From Anderseniella sp963787895 (GTDB taxonomy: Bacteria > Pseudomonadota > Alphaproteobacteria > Rhizobiales > Aestuariivirgaceae): DNA of 64,000 nucleotides. The position numbers were made by a program, and so were the translations under genes. Where the stretch lies: contig CAWBEX010000004.1 in NCBI GenBank assembly GCA_963787895.1, forward strand, positions 142,955 through 206,954, in the 5' to 3' direction. The notes beneath the pieces are model-generated. The model ran no database searches. It saw only the letters and a list, made by a program, of their open reading frames with translations, and was not told where the DNA came from. Positions 28,135-36,597 of the stretch are shown piece after piece. How positions within the stretch are numbered: the stretch's first letter is position 1; each line of letters opens with the position of its first letter.

Positions 28135-29280
28135 ATGGCAGACACCAAAAACGCACAACCACTGAGCGGCATCAAGGTGCTGGATTTTTCGACCTTGTTA
28201 CCCGGTCCGCTAGCCACGCTTTTTCTCGCCGAAGCCGGCGCCCAGGTTATCAAGATTGAACGCCCGGGCGAGGGCGAAGCCATGCGGTCATACGAACCGC
28301 GCTGGGACAGGGAGTCGGTCAGCTTTGCAATGTTGAACCGCGGCAAACAATCATTGGCACTGGACCTCAAGTCCGAACGGCATCTGGATTTCCTTGTTCC
28401 ATTGATCAAGGAAGCTGACATCATTGTGGAGCAATTCCGCCCCGGCGTGATGGAGCGGTTGGGGCTGGGATATGAAGCTGTCTCATTGCTCAACCCCGGC
28501 ATTATCTATTGTTCAGTAACCGGTTACGGTCAAACCGGTGAAAAGGCGCTCAAGGCGGGGCATGACCTGAACTACATTGGCGATACCGGCTTGCTGGCGC
28601 TCAGTATGGGGCCAAACGCGCGCCCAACCGTTCCACCCTTGCTGGCTGCTGACATAGCTGGCGGCAGTTACCCTACAGTGGTGAACATTCTGCTGGCCTT
28701 GCTACAGCGGGAGAAAACCGGGCAGGGGTGCCATTTGGACATCGCCATGGCCGACAATATGTTCATGCTAATGTGGTGGGCGATTGGCAACTCACTGGTG
28801 ACCGGCAATTGGCCGGGCAATGGTGATGCCCAACTCACCGGTGGTTCGCCCCGTTATCAGATCTACCCGACAGCAGACAGCCGGCACATTGCTGTGGCTG
28901 CGCTGGAACAAAAATTCTGGGAAAGCTTCTGTGACGCAATCGGACTTGCAGACGATTTCCGCAATGACATCCAAGATCCGGCAGCCTCCATTGCTGCGGT
29001 GCGGGCATTGGTTTCGGAATACCCCGCCAGCTATTGGGAGCCTGTGCTCGCTGAGGCAGATTGCTGTTGCACGGTCGTCAAAACACTGGCCGAGGCAATG
29101 CGCGAGCCGCATTTCCACGATCGCGGTGTGTTCAGCCACACACTCGTGAACGAAACCGGCGACAACCTTCCGGCTGTGCCTGTGAGCATATCACCGCAGT
29201 TTCGGGGTGACGAAAACGACGAGTTGTCAGCTCCTTCGCTTGGAGCCCACAACGACATCCTGCTCAATCAGAAACAGTGA
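28135..29280 (+). CDS. CaiB/BaiF family CoA-transferase (AMACR-like)
   Basis: A 381-residue family III CoA-transferase or racemase. It starts with the family signature GIKVLDFSTLLPGPLATLFLA, then VIKIERPGEG and LDLKSERH. The likely catalytic pair by comparison with AMACR-type enzymes is His143 (AGHDLNYIG) and Asp173 (LAADIAGGS). It transfers CoA between carboxylic acids or epimerises a 2-methylacyl-CoA; which cannot be told. It is divergent from the CoA-ester lyase and followed 2 bases later by the convergent ubiH-like gene. Confidence 0.88.
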   Translation: MADTKNAQPLSGIKVLDFSTLLPGPLATLFLAEAGAQVIKIERPGEGEAMRSYEPRWDRESVSFAMLNRGKQSLALDLKSERHLDFLVPLIKEADIIVEQFRPGVMERLGLGYEAVSLLNPGIIYCSVTGYGQTGEKALKAGHDLNYIGDTGLLALSMGPNARPTVPPLLAADIAGGSYPTVVNILLALLQREKTGQGCHLDIAMADNMFMLMWWAIGNSLVTGNWPGNGDAQLTGGSPRYQIYPTADSRHIAVAALEQKFWESFCDAIGLADDFRNDIQDPAASIAAVRALVSEYPASYWEPVLAEADCCCTVVKTLAEAMREPHFHDRGVFSHTLVNETGDNLPAVPVSISPQFRGDENDELSAPSLGAHNDILLNQKQ

Positions 29281-29282
29281 TT

Positions 29283-30506
29283 TCAACCCCGCATGGCGCG
29301 AGGCAGCGTGCCGCTAGGGTTTATACCCTCGATCATCGCACGCCGGCGTAACGGTGGAATGTGCTGCAGGGCACTCATGCCGATGGCCCGACCCAGATGA
29401 AGCGGCAGGAACTGCGATGTCAGAGATCTGTTCATGGTGTCGATTGCAGCCTGACGCGGCAGCACATCGGCCTTGCGGATAGTGTCGAACTTCTCGCACA
29501 AGCTGGCGCTGCCAAGGTCATCGCCAAATCGCATTGCATCGCCAATCAACTCGGCCGCATAGGCAGCGTCACGCAGGCTCATGTTCAAACCTTGCGCACC
29601 AATTGGTGGCACAACATGCGCTGCTTCACCAACCAGCAACACGCGCCCGCTGGCAAATTTGCGCGCGCTCATGCCTGCCATCGGCACCTGTACCGGCGCA
29701 GTCACATCAGTGACCAACCCCAGGTCACCATGCATTTCAAGTTGCAGGCGCACAGCCAGGTCTTCTTCGGACAGCGCACATATGGCGGCTGCGTCCTGCG
29801 CCTTGACCATCCAGACGAGGCTGGACCTGCGGCCCGGCAACGGCACAGTGGTAAAGGGGCCGGATGCCTTGTGGTACTCGATTGACATGTCGTTGTGTGG
29901 CCCGGAGTGCGCAAAACTGAGCGCCAGCGCCACCTGGTCATAGGTCCACTCACTTGTGGCGATACCCGCATCCCGCCTCAACACGGATTGCCGCCCATCA
30001 GCAGCAACCAACACGCTGGCGCTGGCCCGGCTGCCATCCTCAAGCCGCACAGTTACCTGATTACCTGTATGCTCAAGACCGGAAACACGCTGCCTGGCAA
30101 ATGTCACGCCAAGCTCAGACGCTCTCGCGGTCAGGGCCGCAACAAGCTGGGGCAGGGGAATGTTCCAACCAAACTCTTGCAGGTTCAACTCGGAAGCCGC
30201 GAATGTCAGCGCTGGCGCAGAGAAAGTCTCAAGTGTGTCGTCAACTATCTTCAGGAGCTTCAGGCGAGCACTTTCACTCTTGAGCTCTACTGGCCATACT
30301 TCCAACATTTCAAGCAATCTTATCGCCGGTTGCATAAGGGCAACGGTGCGTCTGACAGGCAGCCGATCAACCTCGCCGCCAATGTCAATGTCAGGAGAAA
30401 TGCACGCCACGGTGCAACCTGACTTGGCCAGCAGGCAAGCAGCCGCCAACCCTGCAGGACCGGCGCCTGCCACGATGGCCTGAAATTCCCTGTTGGTCGA
30501 TGACAT
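29283..30506 (-). CDS. UbiH/UbiF/COQ6 family FAD-dependent hydroxylase
   Basis: A 407-residue flavin monooxygenase that hydroxylates the ring of ubiquinone precursors. The Rossmann motif VAGAGPAGLAAACLLAKSG is at the N-terminus, the second FAD motif is LLVGEAAHVVPPIGAQGLNMSLRDA near residue 290-315, and the DG motif is VLVAADGRQSVLR. Alphaproteobacteria often use one broad-range UbiL/UbiM-type enzyme for several ring positions, so the exact position is unknown. It is divergent from the PaaG-like gene. Confidence 0.9.
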   Translation of the reverse strand: MSSTNREFQAIVAGAGPAGLAAACLLAKSGCTVACISPDIDIGGEVDRLPVRRTVALMQPAIRLLEMLEVWPVELKSESARLKLLKIVDDTLETFSAPALTFAASELNLQEFGWNIPLPQLVAALTARASELGVTFARQRVSGLEHTGNQVTVRLEDGSRASASVLVAADGRQSVLRRDAGIATSEWTYDQVALALSFAHSGPHNDMSIEYHKASGPFTTVPLPGRRSSLVWMVKAQDAAAICALSEEDLAVRLQLEMHGDLGLVTDVTAPVQVPMAGMSARKFASGRVLLVGEAAHVVPPIGAQGLNMSLRDAAYAAELIGDAMRFGDDLGSASLCEKFDTIRKADVLPRQAAIDTMNRSLTSQFLPLHLGRAIGMSALQHIPPLRRRAMIEGINPSGTLPRAMRG

Positions 30507-30596
30507 CAGATTGCCTTACCCGCCACAAATGCGGCACTATGAAAGTCTGACCTGCAATTGCAACGCAGTGCAAACGCTGCCAAATGGAAGCCCATG

Positions 30597-31376
30597 ATGA
30601 AATACGCCGACATAACATTTCAGCTCAACAACAATCTGGCAATCGTAACGCTGAATCGGCCTGAGAAGCTGAATGCGACCACCCGCAATATGCATGCAGA
30701 GCTGCGCTCGGCGTTTGACACACTTGAAGAAGGTGGCGCAAGGGCAGTCCTGCTGACCGGAGCCGGGCGGGCGTTCTGTGCGGGTCAGGATCTGTCTGAC
30801 CTGAAAATGGATGGACCGGACGAAATTCGCAGGATTCTGGAGGAAGACTTCAATCCGCTGGTGTCGCGCATCCGCAACTTGCCCATGCCTGTGGTATGCG
30901 CGGTAAATGGCATGGCGGCAGGTGCAGGGGCCAATCTGGCTCTGGCTTGTGATATTGTCATCGCAGCCAAGTCTGCAAAATTTCTGCAGGCCTTTGCAAA
31001 AATTGGCCTGATACCTGACGCTGGCGGCACCTGGACACTGGCCAGGCAACTTGGAGAGGCTCGAGCCAAAGGTTTGGCGATGCTGGCCGAACCGATCAAC
31101 GCAGATGCAGCACTGGATTGGGGGCTGATCTGGCAGGTGTGTGAAGATGACATGCTGTTGCAAGATGCAACCTCGCTTGCGAGCCGCATGGCCACCCAGC
31201 CAACCAAGGCATTTGCCCTTATAAAACAGTCGGTTAACGAAAGTTCTTCGACAAGTTTTGACGATCACCTGAAGCTTGAAGCCCGGTTGCAGATGCAAGC
31301 TGCTTCCACCGATGACTACCGTGAAGGCGTGAGTGCATTTCTACAAAAAAGAAAGCCCGTTTTTACAGGGCAATAG
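30597..31376 (+). CDS. paaG: Enoyl-CoA hydratase/isomerase, PaaG-like
   Basis: A crotonase-fold protein of about 259 residues. Oxyanion-hole segments: GRAFCAGQDLSDL and NGMAAGAGANLALACD. The stretch FLQAFAKIGLIPDAGGTW with its Asp (rather than Glu) is characteristic of 1,2-epoxyphenylacetyl-CoA isomerase (PaaG) and related isomerases. ATGs at 30594 and 30597 are adjacent; the GGAAG at 30586-30590 gives better spacing to 30597. No other phenylacetate genes are in the window, so it may serve another beta-oxidation-like route. Confidence 0.8.
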   Translation: MKYADITFQLNNNLAIVTLNRPEKLNATTRNMHAELRSAFDTLEEGGARAVLLTGAGRAFCAGQDLSDLKMDGPDEIRRILEEDFNPLVSRIRNLPMPVVCAVNGMAAGAGANLALACDIVIAAKSAKFLQAFAKIGLIPDAGGTWTLARQLGEARAKGLAMLAEPINADAALDWGLIWQVCEDDMLLQDATSLASRMATQPTKAFALIKQSVNESSSTSFDDHLKLEARLQMQAASTDDYREGVSAFLQKRKPVFTGQ

Positions 31377-31380
31377 CCCA

Positions 31381-31989
31381 CTACAGCTTTGTTGCTGTCA
31401 TAGAAGGGCGGGCCTCAAATCCTTCAAGAAAACCTGCCAACCCCGGGCGCTTGTTCCGCCAGCCCATATCTGCATATCGGAAATCCAGATAGGCGAGCAG
31501 GGATGCAGTCGCTATCGAACCGCAATTTACTCCGGCAAGCTCTGTACGCCAGTTGGCCTCCAGATCATCCAGCCCCGCAGCCAGTCGTACCTTCTGCCGC
31601 TCAATCCATTCCGGCCACCGCATGGCTTCCGGCCGAAGACCCGTCTCGTATCGCAGACCGACGGCGCTATCCATTAGTCCAACCGCAAGCGCTTGCAGCG
31701 TCAACAGTTTGAAACGCGCGACCGGTTCGTCCGGCAGAATGCTCTTGTTGCCTGCGTGATGGCACAGGTACTCACATATGACACGGCTGTCGTACAACGA
31801 AGTGCCATGATCGGTTACCAGGCATGGGATCCGGCCCAGCGGATTGTCTGATGACACCTGCTTGTTCACCCGGTCTGGCAGGAACTCTCCTGTTGCAACA
31901 GCCTGAATTTCATCGGCGATGCCGAGTTCATGGGCCGTCACCATTACCATGCGGACAAAGGGTGAGGCGGGGTTGTGGTGAAGTTTCAT
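31381..31989 (-). CDS. Glutathione S-transferase family protein
   Basis: A 202-residue GST. The thioredoxin-like N-terminal domain begins KLHHNPASPFVRMVMVTAHELG, with NPLGRIPCLVTDHGTSLYDSRVICEYL forming the glutathione-binding cis-Pro and SR motif. The helical C-terminal domain contains TASLLAYLDFRYADMGWR. The ATG at 31989 is chosen because it starts the conserved beta-strand. It converges on the paaG-like gene with a 4-base gap. Confidence 0.88.
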   Translation of the reverse strand: MKLHHNPASPFVRMVMVTAHELGIADEIQAVATGEFLPDRVNKQVSSDNPLGRIPCLVTDHGTSLYDSRVICEYLCHHAGNKSILPDEPVARFKLLTLQALAVGLMDSAVGLRYETGLRPEAMRWPEWIERQKVRLAAGLDDLEANWRTELAGVNCGSIATASLLAYLDFRYADMGWRNKRPGLAGFLEGFEARPSMTATKL

Positions 31990-32134
31990 CGGCAGGAACC
32001 TCTGGAAGACATTGAATGATCTGCAATCGTATCGGTTAAGCTCCCAAGCTGCAAAGGTTTTGGGTGGACGCAGCATTCATTACTGGCCATGCTGGTGTGG
32101 ACCCAACTGAATCAATTTCTACAGGAGGCAAAAA

Positions 32135-32578
32135 ATGGGCATATGGGATTTCGTCAAAAGCGCCGGCAAGGCGCTAGGCATTGGCAAGGAAGATACACCG
32201 CCAAGTGCTGATGAGCTCAAGAAGGAACTCGATTCCTACAAACTCGGTACTGAAAACGTCAAAGTTGAGGTTGACGGCGACAAGGCAATTGTTACCGGCG
32301 ATGTCGCTGACCAGTCTGTGCTGGAAAAGGCAATTATCGCCGTTGGCAATACGCTCGGCGTTTCAAAGGTTGAGAGCAAACTGACTGCACCGGCACAGAA
32401 GGAACCTGTGTTCTATACGGTCAAGAAGGGCGACAACCTGTGGAAGATCTCCGAGAAGCATTACGGCAAGGGCAAGGGTGCCAAATACAACGTCATTTTC
32501 GAGGCCAACAGGCCAATGCTGACCCACCCCGACAAGATCTATCCAGGCCAGGTGTTGCGTATTCCGGAACTTGACTAG
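32135..32578 (+). CDS. lysM: BON-LysM protein (YgaU/Kbp family)
   Basis: A 147-residue protein with a BON domain (about residues 20-85, containing VKVEVDGDKAIVTGDV) and a C-terminal LysM domain (VKKGDNLWKISEKHYGKG ... LTHPDKIYPGQVLRIPEL). The E. coli homologue Kbp binds potassium in the cytoplasm. There is no signal peptide. A strong GGAGG (AGGAGGC at about 32122) precedes the ATG, and a strong terminator follows. Confidence 0.92.
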   Translation: MGIWDFVKSAGKALGIGKEDTPPSADELKKELDSYKLGTENVKVEVDGDKAIVTGDVADQSVLEKAIIAVGNTLGVSKVESKLTAPAQKEPVFYTVKKGDNLWKISEKHYGKGKGAKYNVIFEANRPMLTHPDKIYPGQVLRIPELD

Positions 32579-32603
32579 TTCGTCGCAGGAGCGAGCAAAA
32601 TAC

Positions 32604-32635
32604 AAACCCCGGCATGTATTGCCGGGGTTTTCGTT
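32604..32635 (+). terminator. Rho-independent terminator after lysM
   Basis: AAACCCCGGC (32604-32613) pairs perfectly with GCCGGGGTTT (32621-32630), with a loop of about 5-7 bases and a T-rich tail (TCGTTTTC). On the minus strand the hairpin is followed by TATTTTG, so it may also end yccF transcription. Confidence 0.88.
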
Positions 32636-32664
32636 TTCTCAAACAGGCTGAAGTTCACAACGGC

Positions 32665-33129
32665 TCAACTGGCCTTGCGCATGGCATTGACATGGTCTCG
32701 CGCGTGCGTGTGCAAAGCCTCATCAACCACTTCGATGCTCTGCACTGTTTTACCAACCGGAAACAGTGAGGCGCCAGCCAGTTTCACATGGGCCCATGCA
32801 AAGGGGATACCTATGATGGTCACCGCATTAGCCACCGCGAAAGTGAGATGCATGACCGCCAGCCACCAGCCGGCAAACAAGAACCACAGCACGTTGCCGA
32901 TCATGCCCAGACTTCCGGTTCCAAGATCTTCACGGCCATACAGATTGTCGCGTGCAATCACGTCGCGTCCAAACGGCCACAAAGTGTAGCTTGCCAGCAT
33001 GAAGCACGACCGCGCCCACGGCAAACCTACAATGGTGATGGCACACAGGATGCCGACCAGGAACCAGGCGATTGCCGCCCAAATGCCGCCAAGCACCAGC
33101 CATAAAATGTTGAGTATCAAACGAACCAT
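32665..33129 (-). CDS. YccF domain-containing inner-membrane protein
   Basis: A 154-residue membrane protein with two YccF repeats: ITIVGLPWARSCFMLASYTLWPFG in the first half and VTIIGIPFAWAHVKLAGASLFPVG in the second, each with two hydrophobic segments. The family function is unknown. The ATG at 33129 starts the conserved MVRLILNILWLVLGG. The frame is open upstream to 33213 but that part does not fit the family. Confidence 0.9.
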   Translation of the reverse strand: MVRLILNILWLVLGGIWAAIAWFLVGILCAITIVGLPWARSCFMLASYTLWPFGRDVIARDNLYGREDLGTGSLGMIGNVLWFLFAGWWLAVMHLTFAVANAVTIIGIPFAWAHVKLAGASLFPVGKTVQSIEVVDEALHTHARDHVNAMRKAS

Positions 33130-33211
33130 TGGAGTGAGCCCTCTGATGATGTTACGATGCTTAACATATAGGTATGATATTGGCTGATTTACAGTAGCCG
33201 GAGCGACAGAC

Positions 33212-33706
33212 ATGACGAAGCTTCACCAGATTGTCCCGATATTGCTATTGGGGATGTTGTTGCCATGTTCAGCCGCTGAGCAGGAGGTTGACGGAGAGAC
33301 ATCAACAATCCTGGAAAAATGTCTGGCCACGGCGGAGGCCGCCGCGGATGCTTCCGCTGCAAGGCAATCATGCGTAGGCACGGCGGCGGCGGCATGCATG
33401 GACCGTACACCTGCAGGGCTATCCAATTTGGGCATGACCGAATGCCTCACCCTGGAAGCGCAATGGTGGGACAAGCTGCTCAACAGCCGGTACGCCCAGT
33501 TGAAAGCTGATCTGGAACCAGAGGCTTTTGCTTCCCTGCAAGATGTCCAGCGCAAGTGGATCGCGTTCAAGGATGCGGACTGTCAGTACATCTATGACCA
33601 TCAGTTCGGTGAGGGTTCAATGAGGTTACCTGTATCAGCATCATGCGACCTCGACGCTACAGCACTGAGGGCGCTGCAACTGGGTGACCTGATCACCGAT
33701 CAATAA
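33212..33706 (+). CDS. LprI/DUF1311 family secreted protein
   Basis: A 164-residue exported protein with a signal peptide (LHQIVPILLLGMLLPCSA). The DUF1311/LprI core is recognisable by CLTLEAQWWDKLLNSRYAQLKADL, VQRKWIAFKDADCQYIYD and a series of cysteines likely paired in disulfides. LprI of mycobacteria inhibits lysozyme; that role is family knowledge only. Confidence 0.83.
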   Translation: MTKLHQIVPILLLGMLLPCSAAEQEVDGETSTILEKCLATAEAAADASAARQSCVGTAAAACMDRTPAGLSNLGMTECLTLEAQWWDKLLNSRYAQLKADLEPEAFASLQDVQRKWIAFKDADCQYIYDHQFGEGSMRLPVSASCDLDATALRALQLGDLITDQ

Positions 33707-33718
33707 CGGCCAAGGCGG

Positions 33719-34231
33719 TCAGGCAAACATGCCGCCGCCGGACGACAGCTGCGCGCGGACCATGGCCAGCGCCGTGCTGACAGATGCCAGGCGGATTTCT
33801 TCGCGGCCGATATCGCCGTATTCCATGCGCACATGATGGGTGACCATTTCGGTACGCGCACAGGCAAAATGCACCAGCCCAACGGGTTTTGCCTTCGAGC
33901 CGCCACCAGGACCTGCTATGCCTGTCACCGAGACGGCCAGATTTGCGCGCGAATGACGCAATGCACCTTCCGCCATTTCACGTGCCACTTGTTCCGATAC
34001 TGCACCATGCTGATCAATCAAGGCCATGGCTATGCCCAGCATCTCTGCCTTGGCTTCGTTTGAATAGGTGATGAAACCGCGCTCCACAACGGCGGATGAA
34101 CCTGCGATGCTTGTGAGCAAGCCGGCCACCAACCCTCCGGTGCAGCTTTCGGCGGTCGCAACCTTCAGACCACCATCACGCAGCATGTCGAGTGTGTCCT
34201 TTGCTTCGATGATGAGCTGTCGATTGAACAT
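33719..34231 (-). CDS. pncC: CinA-family nicotinamide-nucleotide amidohydrolase
   Basis: A 170-residue stand-alone CinA C-terminal domain, which deamidates NMN to nicotinic acid mononucleotide in pyridine nucleotide salvage. Motifs: ATAESCTGGLVAGLLTSIAGSS with the catalytic Ser/Cys region, ERGFITYSNEAKAEMLG, and SVTGIAGPGGGSKAKPVGLV. It lies 5 bases downstream of ispDF and is probably co-transcribed with it, a pairing common in Rhizobiales. Confidence 0.92.
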   Translation of the reverse strand: MFNRQLIIEAKDTLDMLRDGGLKVATAESCTGGLVAGLLTSIAGSSAVVERGFITYSNEAKAEMLGIAMALIDQHGAVSEQVAREMAEGALRHSRANLAVSVTGIAGPGGGSKAKPVGLVHFACARTEMVTHHVRMEYGDIGREEIRLASVSTALAMVRAQLSSGGGMFA

Positions 34232-34236
34232 AGGCT

Positions 34237-35409
34237 TTACTCAGGCAATCTGATGGTCGCTGTAGCGGCAGCAGCAATGCCTTCCTCGCGACCGGTGAAC
34301 CCCAGCCATTCGGTTGTTGTGGCCTTGACCGAGACGCGGGATACGTCAATGCCAACAATGTTTGCCACGCTCTCGCGCATGGCATCAACATGGGGCCGCA
34401 TCTTCGGCGCCTGGCATATCAGGGTCAGGTCAACGTGTGAAATCTGGCCACCCCGGTCCGCCACCATTTTTGCCGCGTGCTTCAGGAAAATGTCGGAAGC
34501 CGCTCCTTTCCATTGCGGGTCGGTGGGCGGAAAGTGCTTGCCGATGTCACCTTCACACAAAGCGCCGTAAATTGCGTCGGTGATGGTGTGCAGGCCGACG
34601 TCAGCGTCAGAGTGGCCCTTCAGTTTCCTTGTGTGCGGGATGTTTACGCCGCATAGAATGACGTGATCGCCATCTTCGAATGCGTGAACGTCGTAGCCGT
34701 GGCCGACCCGGATGTCTGTCAGCATGTATTGTGTTCCTGTCCTTATCCGTTGATCTGCCTCATGCAAGTCATCAGCGGTGGTGATTTTCTTGTTCTCTGG
34801 TTTGCCGGCCACGATGGCCACGGATAGGCCGGCCCATTCGGCGATTGATGCATCGTCGGTGAAATCCTTCCTGCCGCTGCTTGAGGCTGCCTCGTGTGCC
34901 TTGATGATTTCTGCGAAGCGGAAACCCTGCGGGGTCTGCGCGCCCCACAGGCCGCTCCGGTCCACTGTATCGGTAATCACACCATTGGCCTCCCGCTTCA
35001 GCGTATCGGCAACAGCCACTGCAGGAATGCAGCCGGCATGGGTGTCCAACGCGTTGATGACAGCGGAAATCGTCTCGGCATCAATGAAGGGCCGAGCAGC
35101 GTCATGTATCAATACCTTGCCGACGGACTTGGCGTGCAGAGAATTCAGTCCATTGAAAACTGACATCTGGCGGGTGGCACCACCTTGTACCGGGGCGGGC
35201 AGGGCGAGACCTTCAACGGCCTGATTGTAAAGCGGTTCATGTCCTTCACCGATGACGACTTGAATGTGAGCAATTTCAGGATGTGCCTGAAACGCTTTGA
35301 CTGTGCGTCGAAGGATCATCTCGCCGCCGATTGTTTGATACTGCTTGGGGATTTCACCACCAACGCGGAGTCCGGCACCAGCGGCCACTACTATGACGGC
35401 AATACTCAT
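34237..35409 (-). CDS. ispDF: Bifunctional IspDF (MEP cytidylyltransferase / MECDP synthase)
   Basis: A 390-residue fusion that catalyses two non-consecutive steps of the MEP isoprenoid pathway. The IspD half (about 1-225) starts VVAAGAGLRVGGEIPKQY and has VLIHDAARPF. The IspF half starts RVGHGYDVHAFEDGDHVILCG with the metal-binding DxH and GHSDADVGLHTITDA. The fusion is typical of alphaproteobacteria. The ATG at 35409 begins the conserved strand; the frame is open to 35448. Confidence 0.96.
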   Translation of the reverse strand: MSIAVIVVAAGAGLRVGGEIPKQYQTIGGEMILRRTVKAFQAHPEIAHIQVVIGEGHEPLYNQAVEGLALPAPVQGGATRQMSVFNGLNSLHAKSVGKVLIHDAARPFIDAETISAVINALDTHAGCIPAVAVADTLKREANGVITDTVDRSGLWGAQTPQGFRFAEIIKAHEAASSSGRKDFTDDASIAEWAGLSVAIVAGKPENKKITTADDLHEADQRIRTGTQYMLTDIRVGHGYDVHAFEDGDHVILCGVNIPHTRKLKGHSDADVGLHTITDAIYGALCEGDIGKHFPPTDPQWKGAASDIFLKHAAKMVADRGGQISHVDLTLICQAPKMRPHVDAMRESVANIVGIDVSRVSVKATTTEWLGFTGREEGIAAAATATIRLPE

Positions 35410-35574
35410 GGAGCGGGACAACCCTGACCAATTCGAACTCTTGCGCATGCTGTATCAGCCTGCCAGCCAGAACCGCAAGGGCAAGCTACATTGAAGTGCA
35501 ACAATGTGGTTGCATTAGGCTTCAGGATTGGTAGTCTGCCTTAAAATTATACGTGTCAACATAGTGATTAAATT

Positions 35575-36597
35575 GTGAGCATATCAATTGGCGGCATCAC
35601 GACCTGCAACCGGGTCTTTCTGGCACCTATGTCTGGGGTGACAGACGAGCCGTTCCGGGTTCTGGCGCACAGATATGGCGCAGGGCTGGTGGTATCGGAG
35701 ATGGTCGCCAGCAATGCGCTGGTGGAAGCCAGGCCGGACATGGTGCGCCGGGCAACCGGGGCCGGCAAAGTGAGCCCGTTCGTTCTGCAATTAGCTGGGC
35801 GCGAGCCGGAATGGATGGCGCGCGGCGCCGAACTTGCCCAGAAAATTGGCGCAGACATCATCGACATCAACATGGGTTGCCCGGCGCGCGAAGTGGCCGG
35901 AAAGTTGTCAGGTTCAGCGCTGATGCGTGACCTCGATCATGCGTGCTGCCTGATTGAGGCGACAGTCAAGGCGTCCTCGGTGCCTGTAACACTGAAGATG
36001 CGGCTTGGCTGGGATCACGATTGCCTGAACGCACCTGAGCTGGCTGCGCGGGCCGAGGCGCTCGGCGTTGCCATGGTCACAGTACATGGCCGGACGCGCA
36101 ATCAGTTCTACAATGGCAAGGCCAACTGGGCAGCCATCCGGGCAGTGCGAGAGGCGATCACCATTCCACTGATCGCCAATGGCGACGGCAAGACGATCGA
36201 AGACGTCAAAACCATGCTGGACGCATCAGGCGCGGATGGGGTGATGGTGGGTCGCGGCGCCTATGGGCGTCCCTGGTGGCCTGGTGTGTTGGCCGAATTG
36301 CTGGACTGCGGCAGGGGCCTTGCGGAACCGTCTCTGGAAGAACAGTGGGCAATCATGCGTGAACACCACGACATGATGGTCGCACACTATGGCGAGGGAC
36401 ACGGTGTTCGCATTGCCCGCAAGCATGTTGGATGGTACCTGGGCCGTTGGGCGGAGCAGGGGGCGCTGACACCTGAACTGGCCCTGCAACATCGCCGCAA
36501 GCTGTTGTCACTAAAACATCAGCGGGAAGTTCAGCGCAGTATGAAAGACCTGAGGGCCGATCTGCTCCGGCCGCTGTCTGAAATGAGGGCAGCATGA
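35575..36597 (+). CDS. dusB: tRNA-dihydrouridine synthase DusB (NifR3)
   Basis: A 340-residue FMN enzyme that reduces specific uridines in tRNA. Motifs: FLAPMSGVTDEPFR, DINMGCPAREVAGKLSGSALMRD with the catalytic Cys, TVHGRTRNQFYNGKANW and GVMVGRGAYGRPW. It starts with a GTG at 35575, and the 165-base upstream region should carry the promoter of the whole ntr operon. Its TGA overlaps the ATG of ntrB (36594-36597). Confidence 0.95.
   Translation: MSISIGGITTCNRVFLAPMSGVTDEPFRVLAHRYGAGLVVSEMVASNALVEARPDMVRRATGAGKVSPFVLQLAGREPEWMARGAELAQKIGADIIDINMGCPAREVAGKLSGSALMRDLDHACCLIEATVKASSVPVTLKMRLGWDHDCLNAPELAARAEALGVAMVTVHGRTRNQFYNGKANWAAIRAVREAITIPLIANGDGKTIEDVKTMLDASGADGVMVGRGAYGRPWWPGVLAELLDCGRGLAEPSLEEQWAIMREHHDMMVAHYGEGHGVRIARKHVGWYLGRWAEQGALTPELALQHRRKLLSLKHQREVQRSMKDLRADLLRPLSEMRAA

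Noticed and set aside
28000..28502. N-terminal extension of the CoA-ester lyase up to 28502
   Set aside because: It is antisense to the CaiB gene and its promoter region; the conserved protein begins at 27947.
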